This document shows, piece by piece, positions 33,143 through 45,323 of a stretch of DNA of 64,000 nucleotides (position 1 is its first letter; the number at the start of each line of letters is the position of its first letter). The notes beneath the pieces are model-generated. The model was not told where the DNA came from. It made no database searches and saw nothing but the letters and a program-made list of their open reading frames with translations. Source of the stretch: Centroberyx gerrardi (taxonomy: Eukaryota; Chordata; Actinopteri; Beryciformes; Berycidae); NCBI RefSeq assembly GCF_048128805.1, contig NC_136001.1, forward strand, positions 7,364,501 through 7,428,500, read 5' to 3'. The translations under genes and the position numbers were made by a program.

Positions 33143-33392
33143 ACCTCCGCCAAGGAGGTAATGTTTTCACCTGCGCCTGTGTGTTTGTCCATTAGTCCGT
33201 CCGTCTGTTAGCAGGATATCTCAAAAAGTTGGGGACGGATTTGCACAAAACTTGGTATGAAGGTTGGTTATGGGCCAAGGAAGAACTGATTAACTTTTCA
33301 AGTCGATTGTCGATTGGGGCATGGTGTTGGGCGTGGCACCAAAAGCATAACTTCCTTGCGGGGTGGTCTGTGCTCTACTGAGCATATTTTCT
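33143..33392 (+). repeat. Dispersed repeat starting with palindrome ACCTCCGCCAAGGAGGT
   Basis: This begins with the palindrome ACCTCCGCCAAGGAGGT. It continues through 'ggatatctcaaaaagttggg' and 'acaaaacttggtatgaaggt', a widespread sequence pattern of fish genomes. It ends near 'gagcatattttctagttat'. A reversed fragment is at 14760-14832. I recognise the repeat type but not its class. Confidence 0.65.
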
Positions 33393-33857
33393 AGTTATAT
33401 CTTGTGATTGTTTATGGTTGTATGTTACATTTTAGAGCAGTTAGTAGGATCTATTGATAGTATTTTAATGCCCCTTGTAAAGCCTTCTAACCATGTTGTG
33501 GGATGTTTCAGTTGGCACATTTTTAATCTGTCCTTGAAATGGGAGGGTCTATTAGTGAAGTATGCAATTTTGAGGAACTTTGACTGAACACCTTTTATAC
33601 AAAGGTCATGAATTTGATATCTGTCTCATATTGGAGTCAAATATTGTAATCTAAATGTTTTGATTGTTTCATTGTTTTTTCAATGGAGGCCAGCTGCTCC
33701 TTAAAAATTAGAATTATGGGGGACCTTAATGCTGAAGCATGTAAGGAGTGGAATGTAAAGATGTCACATATTCCAATGTGCATGTGTAATAATATGCCAG
33801 CAATATTATTACTGTTGCTAATAATGGGTTAGTATGTTAATAATGTTTTTCTCAAAA
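33393..33857. other. No gene seen; 3' flank of gene C
   Basis: AT-rich intergenic DNA without recognisable coding or repeat structure. Confidence 0.6.
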
Positions 33858-33863
33858 TTTATT
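33858..33863 (-). terminator. Poly(A) signal of receptor gene C
   Basis: AATAAA on the minus strand, about 50 bp beyond the stop codon of gene C. Confidence 0.6.
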
Positions 33864-33911
33864 AAGCAAAAGACTAACCCAAACACAATATGAAAAGCAT
33901 CATGTAAAACA

Positions 33912-35845
33912 TTATTTTAACAGTGAAGTCTGTGGATGGGTGCTTATGGTTACTGTACACAGGAGATGCCTTTGGAGGTACTTCCTGAAAGTCATATCTC
34001 GTAGCCCGTAAACGATAGGACTGACAAATCGTGGGAGGATTTGGTTTATAGTAAAGATGGCAAAGTTTGCCGATGCTACCCCTGCAGGGAACAAGTACGT
34101 CAGAACTTGAATTAACATAGGACGCACATAGGTGATCATACACAACAGTACCTGAAAGCCATGTAGGAGGATAGTATTTCTCGCCTTTGTAGCATCTGCA
34201 TTAGCCGCTTTGGCAGCAAACAAAATCTTGAAGTAAGTATAGAACAGAGTGAGCCAAACCAACACCAGGAATATTATGTGGGATGCATCCCTCTTCTCGA
34301 GGCTGTAGGTGCTCCTGAACACGTTATCCCTGGCGCAGTACACTCTGGCATGGAAGAACGTTAGAGGTTCAGTGGCCAAGAGGATGAAGAGATCTGGTAG
34401 GACAGAAAGCACACTCATTGCCCAGATCAAACCAATCATAACATGTGTTCTCTTGACTGTACATATGCGGGCATGGTGGAGGGGAATGCAGACGGCAATG
34501 TAGCATTCCACTGCCATAAAAGTTACATTCAGGGGAGTGTTTTGTGTGGTGAAAATGGCAGGCAGGATAAGGAGGCAACAGAGTGAAACATTGATGGTAT
34601 CGAAGACGTAGGTGAAGATGAAGAGGGAAATGCTGATTGTCAGCTGGATCATGTCGTTGATCACCAGGTGGATGAAAAGGATATAGCGAGGGTTCATTTT
34701 GAAGATCTGAATAGAATAGAATAGAATGAGTTATTTTGCAGTATATTGCTCATCTGAATTTGCATTAATTAAATATGATGTAGTGAGAACTGAACCCAGT
34801 TTCGGCAATTTCCCTAACAGGAATGACCAGTATTTTTCTCACAGCCTTTGCTCTTTATAGCCCATTTGTGTTATCCAAATTTATTTTATTCTAGTTGACA
34901 GTCCCACCTAGTTTGCATGCAGCATTATTTCAGTTGCCCTTCCATGTTGCCCACATATTATCAAAGTGAAGTCAAAGTGAAGCTTATGTGGATGTGTGTC
35001 TTAAACAGCAATTAAAGATGAACACTCTTGTGTAACTCGTGCTTTGGATATGAGCCTCCACCAAAAGTCATATGTTATATTTGTGTTTATGTCAGTTAAT
35101 CATACAGACTCTATGCATGCAGACATTGGAATGGTATGGAATGGAAAATAAAACAATAACAAGCGCGAATTCGCAATAACTGGGGAAATTTTTGTGGGCC
35201 AACCAACCAACCGCCCGACCAACAGAGCGAGCTATAGAGCTGCTGGTTGCAGCTAAAAATATAAACAAGGTGAATTTGAGTAGAAATGGAAAGAATAAAA
35301 TTATACATCAGATGTTGTTCACCATCATCAGATGGAGACAAGTATGGGGGTTCAGGTTAATAATGTTCCTTCAAGTAGTTAGGTTTCACATAAAAAGCAG
35401 TAGGGAGGGGAAATAATGAAATATGCCAATAGAAAGATGTTTGCAGCTATACAACAGTGCTGATAGCAATTATAATTAATTTGAGAATCGTCATGTTCAC
35501 TTGAATTCTAAGTTATGTTTAATCACCTGTCTGGGAGGAGAAGAGAGTAGAGCAGAGGTGAGAGAGGGGTGGAGAAAAAAGGAAGGGAGAGGTGTTTGTC
35601 ACTCTATAAACATTTTTTACATTCTTTTCCCCTCTTTTCTTCCCTAACTTCCCCTTTTGCAGGTAAATCAATAGATTTAGCAGAACACACACTTGCTGTT
35701 TGTTGAACGTGTGGATCATGGTAGCATTGATGTAGTTGATGGAGATGCCAAGGACAACAACAATCACATTCTTGCTGACAGCCATAATGAATGTGTCCCG
35801 GTATACCACCATTGTCACATTACTGACCCCGGATGAGTAGTTCAT
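33912..35845 (-). CDS. Odorant receptor 131-2-like, gene C
   Basis: The only single-copy receptor in the window. Exons are 35693-35845 (ATG at 35845; 51 codons) and 33912-34706, joined in phase 0, giving 315 residues. NYS (2-4) and NVT (9-11) are glycosylation sequons. MAVECYIAVC follows TM3, YCARDN carries the loop-2 cysteine, ADATKARNTILLHG leads into TM6, and SPIVYGLRD ends TM7. The donor is CAA|GTGTGT, weaker than the CAG|GT of the other genes but at the same codon position. The acceptor tract is a TATTC microsatellite (34711-34727) ending in CAG. The 986-bp intron holds no gene. The frame is intact. The sequence lies between A/B and D in character, so it is a separate lineage of the cluster. 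Confidence 0.93.
35111..35280. repeat. Possible dispersed repeat fragment in the gene C intron
   Basis: A run with 'ccaaccaaccaaccgcccgacc' and 'gagcgagctatagagctgct' resembles tails of dispersed fish repeats. The boundaries are uncertain. Confidence 0.35.
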
Positions 35846-36247
35846 TTGTCAGGTGTCAGATGTCAGCATCCTATAAACTTGTTTCAAAAGAGAAAGGAAT
35901 ACATTGTGGTATAATATACATAAATATCCTCTAAATTCTGTTAACAAACATTCATTTAACTTTTTAAGTAAACACACTTTAAGTCTTAACACAGAGTTTA
36001 CCCCTTAATGTATGAAATAAGTCCCTGGGAAAAAGTAGAAGGCAAACAATTAGACAAAAATTATGGAATGACTCAATATGCATTAAAACATCACATTACA
36101 GAAACATCATTTGTTTATCTCAGTATAGACCAGCATTGCTCTCAACTATTCTACTCTACATGGCTACATCTATCATGCCTTCTTGCTTTACTTGAATGTT
36201 TAAATGCACTGCAATCAAGTATTAGAAGCACACAATTCAATACTAAC

Positions 36248-36322
36248 CTCAGGTAATGCAATCAGATCTGGAGCTAGTCTGACTCAGTATGATTCTGCTA
36301 TCGCAAGAGTAGACTTTATATA
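36248..36322 (-). promoter_or_regulatory. TATA box and non-coding exon 1 of gene C
   Basis: TATATAAA at 36315-36322 is followed about 65 bp downstream by CTGAG|GTTAGT, with the exon ending at 36248. The layout is the same as genes A and B. 'aagtcctgg' just upstream of the TATA box is shared with A and B. The next exon starts near 35873, 28 nt before the ATG. Confidence 0.7.
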
Positions 36323-36329
36323 CAACTGG

Positions 36330-38040
36330 TTGATAAATAAGTCCTGGTCAGATGTGTGTGTGTGTTTGTGTGTGTAGGTTTTTTCATTTGAGCACCTGTC
36401 CCTGAAGAACTCTCTGCACGTCCTTGATGCCCATTTTGGATCAGCTCAATTTGTCACCCTTAATGAAGGAGGTTTTAGGTCTATCTCATGCCTCATAATG
36501 TGTCTGCAACAAATGTCCCCAGCGGCTGCTGGCAACATAGCAACAGCTCAAAGCGTTCACATTTATATCCAAATATCGCTTGCTCATCTCTCTGGATGAG
36601 AATACTTCAAGTAAGCGTTACTGTGGGCAGTAAGCTTTCCTTTCACCCTCCCGTGCCAGGACAACACAACCATCCAGGCTCCAGGCCAAACTTCTTCAGA
36701 GTCTCACCCCCATTCCTCCCCTCTTTCCAAAATTGATCAATAAATTTCCTGTCTCAGAAGTCTCTCGCTTAGAGCACTCCCGCATTCAAGTTTTCTGAGG
36801 CTTTTCTGACATCACTCTGCACTGCCTCTGATGTTCCCCCGACAAAATATATGAAGAGATGAGGAATTACCTCTTCTTTTAAACACCACCTGCTATAATA
36901 TGATACTATTGTACCTGATAAGATTGAAAAAAATCTAAACCTTATGCCTCACCTTGGCTAAATGAGCATACTTACCACCATAATCCTTTTCAATGTTATT
37001 AATTCTGTTGTTGGCAAAATTTTCACCAAAAAGGTGGAATATGTAAGGTCACATGGTCCATCTATGGTGGGAATTTTGTTAACTTATTATAACAGAAAAA
37101 AAATTTGATCACAAACCGAAAAACTATTTTTGCAACCTAAAACTATGACCATTGCAAATATGAGCTAAAATGTGCAAGAAAAAGACATCAGATTTACATC
37201 CAATACCATAGTTTTTGTGAACTAAATTGAAAATTTTAATTTGAACCAGTGCAATTAAATTTTATATTTCTATTGCTTCAGCCTCTCTCAGACTGCAATT
37301 TCATTCCTCATGCAACTGCATCATTTTTTGTTTGAACATTAGATGGTGCTGAAGTGCGACTACATTGCTGGGATTTTTTTCCTGGGAACTTTTTGGAACT
37401 CAAGTATTAGGGGCGGGGCTTTGGAATTGTGTGTGTCTTTCTGCTCTTCTACTGGTCAGATCAGGGATTGAGTGGCAGGCTTCTCAATCCCTCCCAGGCA
37501 GTTACCTCTGTCTGTGTAGATGAGAAGTGGAAAGGCCGTAATGAGAGGTGTTGCAGAATAGACTTATCTACCGTCCTCATAGGAATGTAACATTTGTTGT
37601 TTTATATAATTCATAATTCACTGCCAATACCAACTAATTACCACCATATTGTTTTACATCATTATATCCACTTCTCTTATCATCCTGATAGTAAACACCT
37701 TCTTGTCATCACTTGTGTTGCAGATACATACTAATAATACTAATAATACAGATAGCTCGACTTGCAATTAAAAAAATGACTTTAATCAAAACATGATTTC
37801 ATACTTTAATACCAAAGATGCTTTAAAAAGTAAACAATTTAGTCAATAGAAATGATTGGTCTGATATAGAACAAGAACATTTGCAACATCAAACAACATT
37901 AGTAGTGGCAATGGAAAAGCGTGGTAATTCATCCCTCCAGCCACATCTGCATGTATTCTAAACAATTGACAATTGATCAAGTGTGCTTCAGACAGTCTTT
38001 TGTTGAGGATAGGTGCTCACGGACATGGACAATACTTGTA
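36330..38040. other. No gene seen
   Basis: Intergenic DNA between gene C and the D array. A short (TG)n run lies at about 36353-36378. Several AT-rich stretches are present. No coding frame or known element is supported. Confidence 0.6.
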
Positions 38041-38223
38041 GGTCTATTTTACTAGGGCACTTGGCCAGGTAATGACTACCCAAAGCAGCACAGACCCTGT
38101 GTGACTCTGAGGAAGACGCACAGTCGAAACGTCAGTCCAATAAACACGCTAGATGTACTGAGTGCACCAGTGTGTTGCTTTGGGTAGTCGTTTCCTGGCG
38201 AAGTGCCCTAAGTAAAATAGACC
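38041..38223. mobile_element. Foldback (MITE-like) inverted repeat
   Basis: The two arms of about 55 bp begin GGTCTATTTTACT and can pair almost fully ('cactt-gccagg-aa-gactac' is shared). They enclose about 75 bp. No clear target duplication is visible. The central 'gacgcacagtcgaaacgtc' is a pattern seen in dispersed animal repeats. Confidence 0.7.
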
Positions 38224-39225
38224 CACATCTGTATGTATGTCTGGCAGCAAGAGGCCATTTGTTCTAGTCATAGATTAAAACCACAGTATGCCATTATGAT
38301 CCATGGTTTCCTCCTACCCAGGCAGTTTTCCACGGGATTGTACCATGTTTCTGTTTTTGGATAGCTAGCCGGCTGGATGTATGTGAGGTAATGAGGGTGC
38401 AGTGATCCAGGAGGCGGGACACAAAGCCCAGGACATTACCACGGCAAACCGCAGTATTTACAGCTGCAGCTGGAGATTCAAGGCCAGAGCGCAGCAACTA
38501 CTCCTACTGCATTCTGCCTTGGATTTAGCTGGTTTTTTTGTTACTGCAAATTTGACATGCAGTTTTGTCTCAAACTAAACATAAATGAGCCAAAACAGTT
38601 TGTTACAAGATAAAACAGAGGCTGGTGAACAAAGTCTGATTCCAGTCTTAATTCAATTTTGACCAAACTTGTAGTTACTACATTTTGCCTTTGCACGTCA
38701 GTATTGCGTAAACATTTAATGAAACCTGATGCAAAGATTTCATCAGTATTCATGTATGTGACATGTAGCTGCTATGAAGCTCTTATTTACTCCATATGAT
38801 TGTGTTACACGTTTACATTTTAGACATTTAGCTGACACTAATCCAGAGCACCTTACAATGAGTGCAGCAGTAGAATGAGCTTTATTTATAGTTGAAAGCA
38901 TAGAATAACTCAATTTATAGAACCAAAGTCCTGGCTGGAGTGCTTAGATCATAGCACCACTGGGGAACCAAGAGGGATAACAATCATCGGCCCGGACTAT
39001 GGCCTGGAGGCATGGCGATGTAGCTCCCTTAGCAGCCTTGGGTTGTCAATGACATGAGCAGCAGAGCGAGTGGAGAGAGTGCTGGAGAAGGGCGACATGG
39101 GCTAATTTGGGGAAAGTGAATGCAAGGTGGGCTTAGGATGCTCAGGAAAGCCTTCCAGAGTTCATGAAGTGTCACCTTTTTTTTTTTAAATAAAGACCTC
39201 CTAATTGCAGTCTGTGGATGGGTGA

Positions 39226-41809
39226 TTACTGTATTCTCACTTTACACAACAGATACCTTTTCAAGTACCTCCTGAAAGTCTTGTCCCGTAGGCCATAGAT
39301 GATTGGACTAATGGATCGTGGCAGGATGTGTATAATAATATAGCAAGCAAAGAGGGAGTCCGCATAATGTTCAGGGAACCAGTACAGCAGAGCTTTTTTT
39401 AACACGGGGAGGGCATAGGTAGCCATACACAACAGCAGCTGAAATCCATGGAGGAGGATAGTTTTCTGGGCCTTCTTAGCATCGGTGCTTGCCTCCTTGG
39501 CAGTGAACAGGATCCTGAAGTAAGTGTAGAAGATAATGAGCCAAACTATGACTAGGAACACTATATAGGTGATATCCCTCTTCTTGATAATGGTGGGATT
39601 CCTGAAGACGGTTTCCCTGAGACAGAAGACTCGGGTATGAAAAAACTCCAGGGGTTCTGTGGCCAGGGCGACGAAGAGGTCGGGGAGGACAGACAACATG
39701 CTCGTCGCCCAGATCAGACCAATCAGCATGTGTGTTCTTTTGACTGTACAGATCTGCGCATGGCGGAGGGGGACGCAGACGGCAATGTAGCACTCTACCG
39801 CCATGCAGGCCAGGTTCAGAGGGGTGTTTTCGGTGGTGAAAAGAGCAAGCAGGATGGCACAGCAGCAGAGGGAGACATTTATTGTGTAGAGGGTGTAGCT
39901 GAGGAGGAATAGCATGATAGTGAGCATCAGCTGGATCATATCGTTGACCACCAGGTGAATGAAAAGGATGTAGCGAGGATTCATGTAGAAGATCTGGTTG
40001 GCGGGAATGAAGAGGAGAGGGGTATGGGGAGATGGAAGGAGAGGAGGATGGAGGGGAAAATTGAGAGAGGAGAGTGGGGAGGAAAGAAAATAGTTGAGTG
40101 GAGCAGAGTTCAGTAGAAGAGGGGCAAGGGCAAGACTAGAGAAAACAGCACATGGGAAGTGGGGAAAGGTGTAGAGAAAAGGGGAGTTTCTCCAAAGAAT
40201 CATCATTACAGAACATTGATGCTTTTTTTGGAAACCAAAATCTCTATGTTTTTGTACTGGATTTACATATTTCTAAGAGCACACATTGTAGTATCGTAAT
40301 TAAGTTTTCTCATTCTGACATAAATGGCATTTACTTGATCATTGCTGCAGTGTTTACAATGAACACATTAGCAAACATTGTACAGATTCAAAATATAGTG
40401 CATTTAATATTGACTTGACTAGTGCAGTGCCCGTTCAAAATGTGCTTGTCCGGAACGGGCCAATTGCTGCTTGCTGCTTTCTCGAGAACCGTGTGTGCCC
40501 GTACCGCTTGTATTCAAAGTTTAGTAATATTGAACGTGTCGCGTGTCCAAATTGCACCAAATCCGACACTGCACATCCTTGGGTCCCCAGCAATACACTC
40601 GCCAAGTGTGAAGTCGATCGGACGAACAGTTCTCGAGATATGCGAAGGACACACACACACTCACTCACAGACAGAGATTCCTCGAATTAGTAGATAGATG
40701 TTTACAATAACTTTATCCTTGTGCCGCTCCTTTATCAAGAGCTGACAATCACCCGCAGAAGCATTTATAGATGGACAATGCTTTTTCACCACTAGACCTA
40801 GGATTGGACTTGTAATACCTGAAAGGTGTGCTGCTAATTCTGGTGAATCAAACATTAGCTAGACACAGCACTCTTCTTCTTTCTGCCTGTAGTTTTACAG
40901 TGACTGTCCACTGACAACACCCACACTCCTTGCCAACGCTGTGCTCGTAAATTTTGGACGCTTCATGGGTGTGGAAATCGGTGTAGGCAAATTTGATGGT
41001 ATAGGACTTATCCTAGATAAATGCTCAACTGAACACAAACACTATTTTTTTTCAGATTTTTTTTTTTTTTTTATTATTATTTATTTCTAATTCCTAAATT
41101 ATTTTTTTCAAAAAAGTTAATATGGGTCATGGATGTTATTGTAGGCCTAACTCCTTGTTTTTCTATGTTGAGAATTGTCAGGTAATGATCATTTACATCC
41201 TGGTCCTCCTGCTAATAAATAAAATAAAGTGAATTTTAATTTGTGAAAAGATGCATCATACAAAATTGGATGTGTAGGAACAGTAATAATTATTTTTCCG
41301 CCATGCTCTGTCTGGTGGGACAGGTGGAACATCAAGGGGGATACTTCATGAACAGACATGAATCAAACTGACACCTGCTGTTCTACTTATTAATGCTTGC
41401 TTCAGACGCGTAAAATTTGCATGAAATAGACTTTAGTTCATCTTTTGGCACCGCCCTGTCAATGTTGAGCTTGGAATTTTTTGACGCTCACCTTCCCACA
41501 ATTTTCCACATAATCTCTACGCCTGCAAATTTGGCTGTTCAGTGGACACTCACTGTTAATCCAGCAGCAGAGGTGGTGGTGATATAAATATTAATTTCTG
41601 CCATATCTCCTCATTAAATTGATCATAAGGGGTTGGTTGACAGTGAAGGAATGTCAAACCTGATGTTTGCGGAAGGTGTGAATGAGACTGGCATTGATGT
41701 AGTTGATGGAGATGCCGAGAGCCACAACAACCACATTTTTGGTCACAGCTGTGGCGAAGGAGTCTCGATATTGTATAACCACTGTTACATTGGCAGATGA
41801 CACGTTCAT
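39226..41809 (-). CDS. Odorant receptor 131-2-like, gene D1
   Basis: Exons are 41660-41809 (ATG at 41809; 50 codons) and 39226-39993, in phase 0, giving 305 residues. The donor CAG|GTTTGA follows HTFRKHQ, and the acceptor CCAACCAG precedes IFYMNPRYIL. NVS (2-4) and NVT (7-9) are glycosylation sequons. Cys93 and loop-2 Cys174 can pair. MAVECYIAVC starts at 114, DAKKAQKTILLHG precedes TM6, YALPVL (243-248) lies in TM6, and SPIIYGLRD (279-287) ends TM7. The large exon is open 71 codons further upstream, through the pyrimidine tract to an ATG at 40206. That extension is intron, because the other genes all splice here. The intron of 1.67 kb carries a dispersed repeat. D1 differs from D2 mainly by AVC for AIC and KRYLL for KTYLL. 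Confidence 0.95.
39994..40190 (-). other. Long polypurine/polypyrimidine tract at the D acceptor
   Basis: Nearly all purine on the plus strand (for example 'gaagaggagaggggtatggg'), so it is a very long pyrimidine tract on the transcribed strand ending at the exon 2 acceptor. It is repeated in all D genes, and shorter versions occur in A and B. Confidence 0.8.
40417..40700 (+). repeat. Dispersed repeat in the D1 coding intron, short form
   Basis: Starts at about 'actagtgcagtgcccgttc' and ends 'attagtagatagatg', a LINE/SINE-like tail. Contains one copy of the 72-bp segment that is present twice in the long form (M2, M4). The short form looks like a recombination product between those copies. 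Family not identified. Confidence 0.65.
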
Positions 41810-43270
41810 CTCTTGGAAGCTGAAGTTGAAGTCTAACAAAAGAGAGACAACGTAATATTCATCAACTATCATGAGAAACATTAACCCAAATATGCAACTT
41901 GTATGCAACATTATAGAGTTGCTATAAGTAATGTCATCATTTATTTACCATTGATCATATATTTATCATTGACTGGTTGAATACCATATTATATAACAGT
42001 AGTTACAATAATTATACAACAAATGCAATAATTCTATACAAAAATACACAACATAATCACACTTAGTAAACTGAGGAAGAACTCTTGGCTGGGTGGCATT
42101 GCACATTGTGGAAAAATGTGTGGAAAAATCTCATGCAAATTTTAGATAACGTACAATAAACACTTTAGGAATAACTTCAGTTACATTATCAGGTTCATCA
42201 TAGGCCTTTAGAGTGAGTCTTAGACATATACCATTAACAATTTGATCATGATAATTTCCACGCATGGTTATTTTTCAATAGTCTTTGCTATTTGCACCAC
42301 AATCGTTGGCTTCATTACAGCTTTGTTGAAAGTTGCATTTTTAAAACTACTGGGCACTTTTCGACATTGTGGAACCGCTGGATGAATTCAATTTTGTTAG
42401 AGAGCCTTCCGTCCTCCTTACCAGGCCCACTCAATGATAAGAGCACAAGAAAGTAGTACTCACCTCAGGCAGAAGATCAGGGCATCAACTTGAAAGATAA
42501 AAATCAATATAATATTTTGAAAATACAATTAAAATAACCACAGTAGTGGAAAGAACAACATGAACGGCCCTTTTTTAATCATCATTATTTTCAGTGTGGT
42601 TCCAATTTCCACTTCATTCAGTTCATTGTTTTGACACTTTGTCTTGAAACTGTGAAGGTGAGGCTGAGTAAGAATTCCAAAACGATATCCATTTTGGGAA
42701 GGAAGTTCATCATTGATTATAGATGATCAGTCTGTAAAACTAGTATTATTTTCAACCAAGGACTTACAAGAAGTTACCTAAGATCCTTTAAAAAGCATCA
42801 TAATTATTTTCAACTTTTTGCTTTCAATTGTCAAGCTATTGTGATGTTTTTCAAATGGTGGAGATCTCAGTTTCAGAATGCTGTGCTGGGAGTGTGGATG
42901 AGGGAAGTGCCTCAGGACTGATAATAACATGGATTTCAAAATACAAATTATCCTGCAACAGGAGAAAAGACAAATCTCAGAAAAAAAAAAAAAAACACAC
43001 TAGAGTAAGATAGGATCATGTAGCCATAACCAGCATGTTTGCTGCCACACATGGACAATGCACACCTCAGGTAAAGACCAACCTGGTGATATACATCATC
43101 AGTCAAGTCAGACTATACATTATCGGTCAAGTCAGAATATGATAAGGAAATATGAATGAGTTGATGAAAATGTATTTCACTATCATAGCATTGCAGCACT
43201 TCATTCAACTCTATTGTGACATTCCTCTGTGGCTATATGACTGTAGTGAAAGTTCACAGGTGGTACTTAC

Positions 43271-43350
43271 CTTAGTTAATGCAGTCAGACCAGGATGCCA
43301 ACGTGACATAACAGAGAGTGGCTCCAGAAAATCTATCAGATACTTTTATA
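43271..43350 (-). promoter_or_regulatory. TATA box and non-coding exon of gene D1
   Basis: TATAAAAG at 43343-43350 precedes an exon ending CTAAG at 43271 with donor GTAAGT. A second possible non-coding exon of about 25 nt (42464-42488) has acceptor TTTCAAG and donor GTGAGT. The ATG exon begins near 41832. A (TG)n tract and a hAT element lie directly upstream of the TATA box. Confidence 0.7.
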
Positions 43351-43438
43351 TGTGCTGGGGTTGGCAAACATCTAAGGATACAGGGGTGTGTGTATACATG
43401 TGTAGGTGTAGGTGTGAATGCATGCAGGTGGGTAGTAG

Positions 43439-43439
<1 letters not shown>

Positions 43440-43482
<43 letters not shown>
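43440..43482. repeat. (TG)n microsatellite upstream of D1
   Basis: Uninterrupted TG repeat about 90 bp upstream of the TATA box. Counterparts occur at about 49960-49990, 56093-56135 and 62612-62642. The long-type monomers have a shorter run. Confidence 0.9.
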
Positions 43483-43485
<3 letters not shown>

Positions 43486-43522
43486 TGTGCGTGCGTGCAT
43501 GGATGTATGGTTGTGTACACAT

Positions 43523-44242
43523 TAGGGCTGTCAAAATTGGCCAAAAATGACGTTCCATTATTCCTTCTAAAAAAACACATAGGTTCGAACCATTCGAATA
43601 TCTATTTTTGCGCATTATGTCCATAAGAGGGCAAACCAATACAATGAGAGACATAACTACTTGTATAGGTATATACAAGTCTCTCTCTCTCTCTCGCTCT
43701 CTCTCTCTGCGCCGTGGTTGGTGCTAGAGTGAGAACTGAGAACGCGCTGTCTCTCGGAGCAAGATCAAATGAATGATTCGTAATTGATATGTTATTCGAT
43801 AGCCTAATTTTTATACAGGTTAGGTAATATTCATACTGGTTTAAATAAACAATTTGATACAACTTTATCTCGAGGTTCCACAATTTTGCCGTCTGACCAA
43901 AATCCGAAGTATTTCCAAACAGGGCTTTTTAGATTGCTCGGAGGGGGTTGTGAACTCTCTGCCATCATTACCACACGGTTGTTGTTGAATTATTCGCTCG
44001 TTTCAGCTTGACCTATATTTCATTTTCAATCAATGAAAGTGACGTTGTGTGACTTCTGTCCATCATGCAGTGCATTCAGTGCAGCGGCCCAGGCCCACGC
44101 AAGAACTCGCGAGGCGGACAGCTGCGGTAGTGCTGCTTTTTTTTTTTTTTCACAATCGAATATTAATTTTCATAATCGAATGTCTGTTTTTTTTTACAAT
44201 TCGATTATATAATCGAATTTAGAATATTCGTTGACAGCCCTA
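43523..44242. mobile_element. Non-autonomous hAT element upstream of D1 (720 bp)
   Basis: Ends TAGGGCTGTCAA and TTGACAGCCCTA are inverted repeats. The 8-bp flanks GTACACAT (43515-43522) and GTACGCAT (44243-44250) form a target duplication with one mismatch. Internal AATCGAAT-type words recur near the right end. No transposase frame. It starts about 170 bp upstream of the D1 TATA box. Confidence 0.9.
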
Positions 44243-45323
44243 GTACGCATGCACATGGGTCCGTGTGTGTGTGCTCACACTATCTGCCTTATTGACTCTG
44301 ACTCTCCAGCCATAGCATAGAGCTGTAGTTTGAGTTGAAAATGATATTTAACTTTGATACGATGTTCATATCTTTCATCACACTTACATATGTGGACATG
44401 AACAACCATGGAAATCACAGGAGGTAGATGATCTATAGTCATTTTCTGTCTATTGTTTCCAATAATTGCAACCAGGCAAAATTATACAATTTCTTACTGA
44501 GAACATAAACACAAACTTAATTTGTATTTGTATTACCACGGCAGACCGCAGTATTTACAGCTGCAGCTGGAGATTCAAGGCCAGAGCGCAGCAACTACTC
44601 CTACTGCATTCTGCCTTGGATTTAGCTGGGTTTTTTTGTTACTGCAAATTTGACATGCAGTTTTGTCTCAAACTAAACATAAATGAGCCAAAACAGTTTG
44701 TTACAAGATAAAACAGAGGCTGGTGAACAAAGTCGGTTTCCAGTCTTAATTCAATTTTGACCAAACTTGTAGTTACTACATTTTGCCTTTGCACGTCAGT
44801 ATTGCGTAAACATTTAATGAAACCTGATGCAAAGATTTCATCAGTATTCATGTATGTGACATGTAGCTGCTATGAAGCTCTTATTTACTCCATATGATTG
44901 TGTTACACGTTTACATTTTAGACATTTAGCTGACACTAATCCAGAGCACCTTACAATGAGTGCAGCAGTAGAATGAGCTTTATTTATAGTTGAAAGCAAA
45001 GAATAACTCTATTTATAGAACCAAAGTCCTGACTGGAGTGCTTAGATCATAGCACCACTGGGGAGCCAAGAGGGATAACAATCATCGGCCCGGACTATGG
45101 CCTGGAGGCATGGCGATGTAGCTCCCTTAGCAGCCTTGGGTTGTCAATGACATGAGCAGCAGAGCGAGTGGAGAGAGTGCTGGAGAAGGGCGACATGGGC
45201 TAATTTGGGGAAAGTGAATGCAAGGTGGGCTTAGGATGCTCAGGAAAGCCTTCCAGAGTTCATGAAGTGTCACCTTTTTTTTTTTAAATAAAGACCTCCT
45301 AATTGCAGTCTGTGGATGGGTGA

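Larger units (their letters stand above)
38435..44531. repeat. Monomer M1 of the D receptor array (6097 bp, short type)
   Basis: Homology starts at 'ttaccacggca' (about 38435). The monomer contains gene D1, the short form of the intron repeat (40417-40700) and the 720-bp hAT element. Each monomer also has a teleost dispersed motif ('tttagacatttagctgacac', 38815-38870 here) in the 3' flank of the gene. M1 and M3 share the short structure, and M2 and M4 the long one. M1 joins M2 with no unique DNA between. Confidence 0.93.

Noticed and set aside
39637-39912. Plus-strand 91-codon frames opposite the D genes (also near 45735, 52289, 58388)
   Set aside because: They are antisense shadows of exon 2 and move only because the receptor sequence is conserved.
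39226-40206. A 326-residue open frame starting at ATG 40206 as the full D1 protein (and its equivalents in D2-D4)
   Set aside because: The first 71 codons are the pyrimidine tract of the intron. The paralogues splice at CAG before IFY, and a proper N-terminal exon with glycosylation sites and TM1 lies at 41660-41809.
40415-40697. Plus-strand frames in the D intron repeats
   Set aside because: They lie entirely within a dispersed repeat, overlap each other in several frames and match no family I recognise.
43152-43680. Frames rich in CVCVCV or THTHTH around the TG repeats
   Set aside because: They are translations of the dinucleotide microsatellite.
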